Of a stretch of 64,000 bases of DNA, positions 62,723 to 64,000 are shown piece after piece. Below the pieces are notes generated by a model, which saw only the letters and a list, made by a program, of their open reading frames with translations, did not search any database and was not told the origin of the DNA. Source of the stretch: Lentzea guizhouensis (GTDB lineage: Bacteria; Actinomycetota; Actinomycetes; Mycobacteriales; Pseudonocardiaceae). The position numbers and the translations under genes were made by a program. Each line of letters opens with the position of its first letter. Positions within the stretch are counted from its first letter, which is position 1. The stretch spans positions 2,356,001-2,420,000 of the forward strand of contig NZ_CP016793.1 in assembly GCF_001701025.1 (NCBI RefSeq), read 5' to 3'.

Positions 62723-63895
62723 GTGTTCGAAACGTTTCTGCGTCGCGTCGCCGGGCTCGCGCTGATCGTGTGTGCCGCGGTTCTGGCACTGGTCGTGGCC
62801 GCGCGTCTGGGTGCATGGGAGAACACGCTCGCCGGACGGCGACATGTCCAGCCGACCGGCGTGCGTTCACTCGCCCACGGGGCAGTGGCGTTCTGGGTGG
62901 TCACGGCCGTCGGACTGTGGTGGCACCGGCGCCGGTTGCCGATGTGGCGGGTCTGGGCGCGCTGGGCGGCGTTCCCCGGCGTCTTCTACGCGATCTTCCA
63001 CGGCCTGCAGATCACCGGTGACCACGACCGGCCGATCGCGTTGCTCATCGCAGTCGGTCTGGTGGTGGCCTGCTGGGCGCTGAGCGAGGCGGTCGTGCTG
63101 GTCACCACCCGGCCGGTCACGCGTGCGCTCGCCGGTTCGACGCTGGAGATCCCGTTCCCGGTCAGGGGGCTCAAGGCCCGGCTGTGCGTCCGCGCGGACC
63201 GGTTGGTGCTCGACAGCCTGGTCTCCCGCCGGAAGCGGTCGCGTGACGTGGTCGCCGTTCCGTGGACGGCCATGCGCTCGATCGAGCTCATCGAGGTCGA
63301 CCAGGAGATGACCTGCCAGGTGATCATCTACGCCGACGGCGACACCGGCAGACCGCACACCTTCGACGTGTCGCCCGGTCCTGCTCTGCACGTCGTCGGC
63401 ACGGCACGCGAGCTGTTGGTCCCGGTGACGGCGGAGACCGGGGCGACGGCGCTCGAGGTGGTGCGGGCGCGTTCGGCCGGGGTCGAGGTGGTCGAGAGGC
63501 AGCCCCTGGCGGCGCGGCCGCCGAGGAAGCACGAGCTTCGTCCACCGAACTGGGAGTTCCGCACCGACAGCCGCCCGTACATCCTCTGCGTCGTGGGCGC
63601 GTTCCTGCTGATGCCGCTCTACATGCTGACGATGATCACGCTGTCAGTGGTCACGGGCTCCGCGGAACTGCAGGACGACTGGGGCACCACCGGTGGCCTG
63701 GACCAGCAGTACCGCGTGATCGTCGCCGGCCTCGGAGTGGTCGCCGTGGGGTTCCTCCACCTCGCCCACCGGTTCTGCTTCAAGGCGTTCCTCGACTTCA
63801 TGGGCAACCAGGACTACATCGAGGCCTTCCCCGAACCGCCACCTCCACCGGCCAGGACCGGCACGGTGCCCGGCAAGAAGCGGAAGAAGCGCTGA
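62723..63895 (+). CDS. Membrane protein of unknown function
   Basis: A 390-residue protein. Four N-terminal helices (LALIVCAAVLALVVAARLGA, AVAFWVVTAVGLWWH and two more) are followed by a soluble beta-rich domain of about 130 residues. Two more helices (YILCVVGAFLLMPLYMLTMI and VIVAGLGVVAVGFLHLAH) and a basic tail (PGKKRKKR) close it. GTG at 62723 follows GGGGG; GTG at 62654 is an alternative. I do not recognise a family. Confidence 0.75.
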   Translation: MFETFLRRVAGLALIVCAAVLALVVAARLGAWENTLAGRRHVQPTGVRSLAHGAVAFWVVTAVGLWWHRRRLPMWRVWARWAAFPGVFYAIFHGLQITGDHDRPIALLIAVGLVVACWALSEAVVLVTTRPVTRALAGSTLEIPFPVRGLKARLCVRADRLVLDSLVSRRKRSRDVVAVPWTAMRSIELIEVDQEMTCQVIIYADGDTGRPHTFDVSPGPALHVVGTARELLVPVTAETGATALEVVRARSAGVEVVERQPLAARPPRKHELRPPNWEFRTDSRPYILCVVGAFLLMPLYMLTMITLSVVTGSAELQDDWGTTGGLDQQYRVIVAGLGVVAVGFLHLAHRFCFKAFLDFMGNQDYIEAFPEPPPPPARTGTVPGKKRKKR

Positions 63896-63896
63896 C

Positions 63897-64000
63897 CTAA
63901 GAGGCAGACTCCGGCACCTGCGGATGCCGGAACCCCGGATGCCCCGAAGGCAGCGCCTTCCGCAGCACCCACCCCGACACCAGGATGCAGACGATCTGCA
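63897..64000 (-). CDS. C-terminal end of an unidentified membrane protein (partial)
   Basis: The last 33 codons of a gene that begins beyond the window: QIVCILVSGWVLRKALPSGH then PGFRHPQVPESAS and a TAG stop at 63899-63897. The start looks like the end of a transmembrane helix. It converges on the previous gene with a 1-base gap. Confidence 0.5.
   Translation of the reverse strand, partial: QIVCILVSGWVLRKALPSGHPGFRHPQVPESAS

Overview
This is about 64 kb of very GC-rich actinobacterial chromosome. GTG/TTG starts, 4-base GTGA/ATGA overlaps, CIRCE-controlled groEL, DasR-type (dre) sites, DUF397 and DUF5753 regulators and a CDC48-like AAA ATPase beside psd-pssA all point to a Pseudonocardiaceae-type actinomycete (Lentzea, Saccharothrix or Amycolatopsis relatives). 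The genus is an inference. There is no tRNA, rRNA, CRISPR array, intact IS element or replication origin.

Layout. 1-4060: a minus-strand sugar operon (cutC, lipoprotein binding protein, two permeases, start of a GH20 hexosaminidase) with two dre-like operators. 4413-6636: a sigma factor with a partner protein, then a DddA/SCP1.201-type deaminase toxin (one apparent frameshift) followed by its Imm1 immunity gene. 6718-10812: groEL with two CIRCE elements, a Ser/Thr kinase, a cold-shock protein and an AIM24 protein. 10876-18340: moeA, a wrecked M48 peptidase gene, psd-pssA and a CDC48-like ATPase, the lipid genes preceded by a promoter and a terminator-like leader hairpin. 18400-23246: a frameshifted DUF5753 regulator with DUF397, a LytR_C protein, DUF3263, def, an aldo/keto reductase, a LysE exporter and a zinc-ribbon protein. 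23326-30685: two TPP riboswitches and thiamine genes thiC-thiD, thiO-thiS-thiG and thiE, interrupted by TetR/SRPBCC/GNAT/MarR genes. 30717-37782: an LigB/DODA dioxygenase, two facing gene remnants, a secreted S1 protease, tandem PLP dehydratases and an MFS exporter.

37793-47359 is a chitobiose/GlcNAc locus: dasR, dasABC, a GH3 hexosaminidase, a SIS-domain GlcN-6-P deaminase, nagA and a GntR regulator. A roughly 950-bp non-coding stretch of direct and nested inverted repeats lies inside it. Four dre-like sites tie this locus to the first operon. The likely flow is chitin oligomers imported by Das-type transporters, cut by GH3/GH20 enzymes, phosphorylated (a BadF-type GlcNAc kinase lies at 61736), deacetylated by NagA and deaminated by the SIS enzyme, with DasR sensing the phosphosugar.

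47590-50505: a LysR/dapA pair and a TetR/cupin pair. 50519-58762 is one tight minus-strand operon for oxidative L-fucose use: FAH-family hydrolase, L-fuconate dehydratase, SDR, ribose-type ABC importer, aldo/keto dehydrogenase and lactonase. 58876-64000: a secreted subtilisin with a PA domain, the GlcNAc kinase, a membrane protein and a partial gene.

Points most worth a second look: the deaminase/Imm1 pair, the nested inverted repeat at 44833-44972, the dre site that overlaps the cutC start codon, and several operators whose regulators are not in the window.
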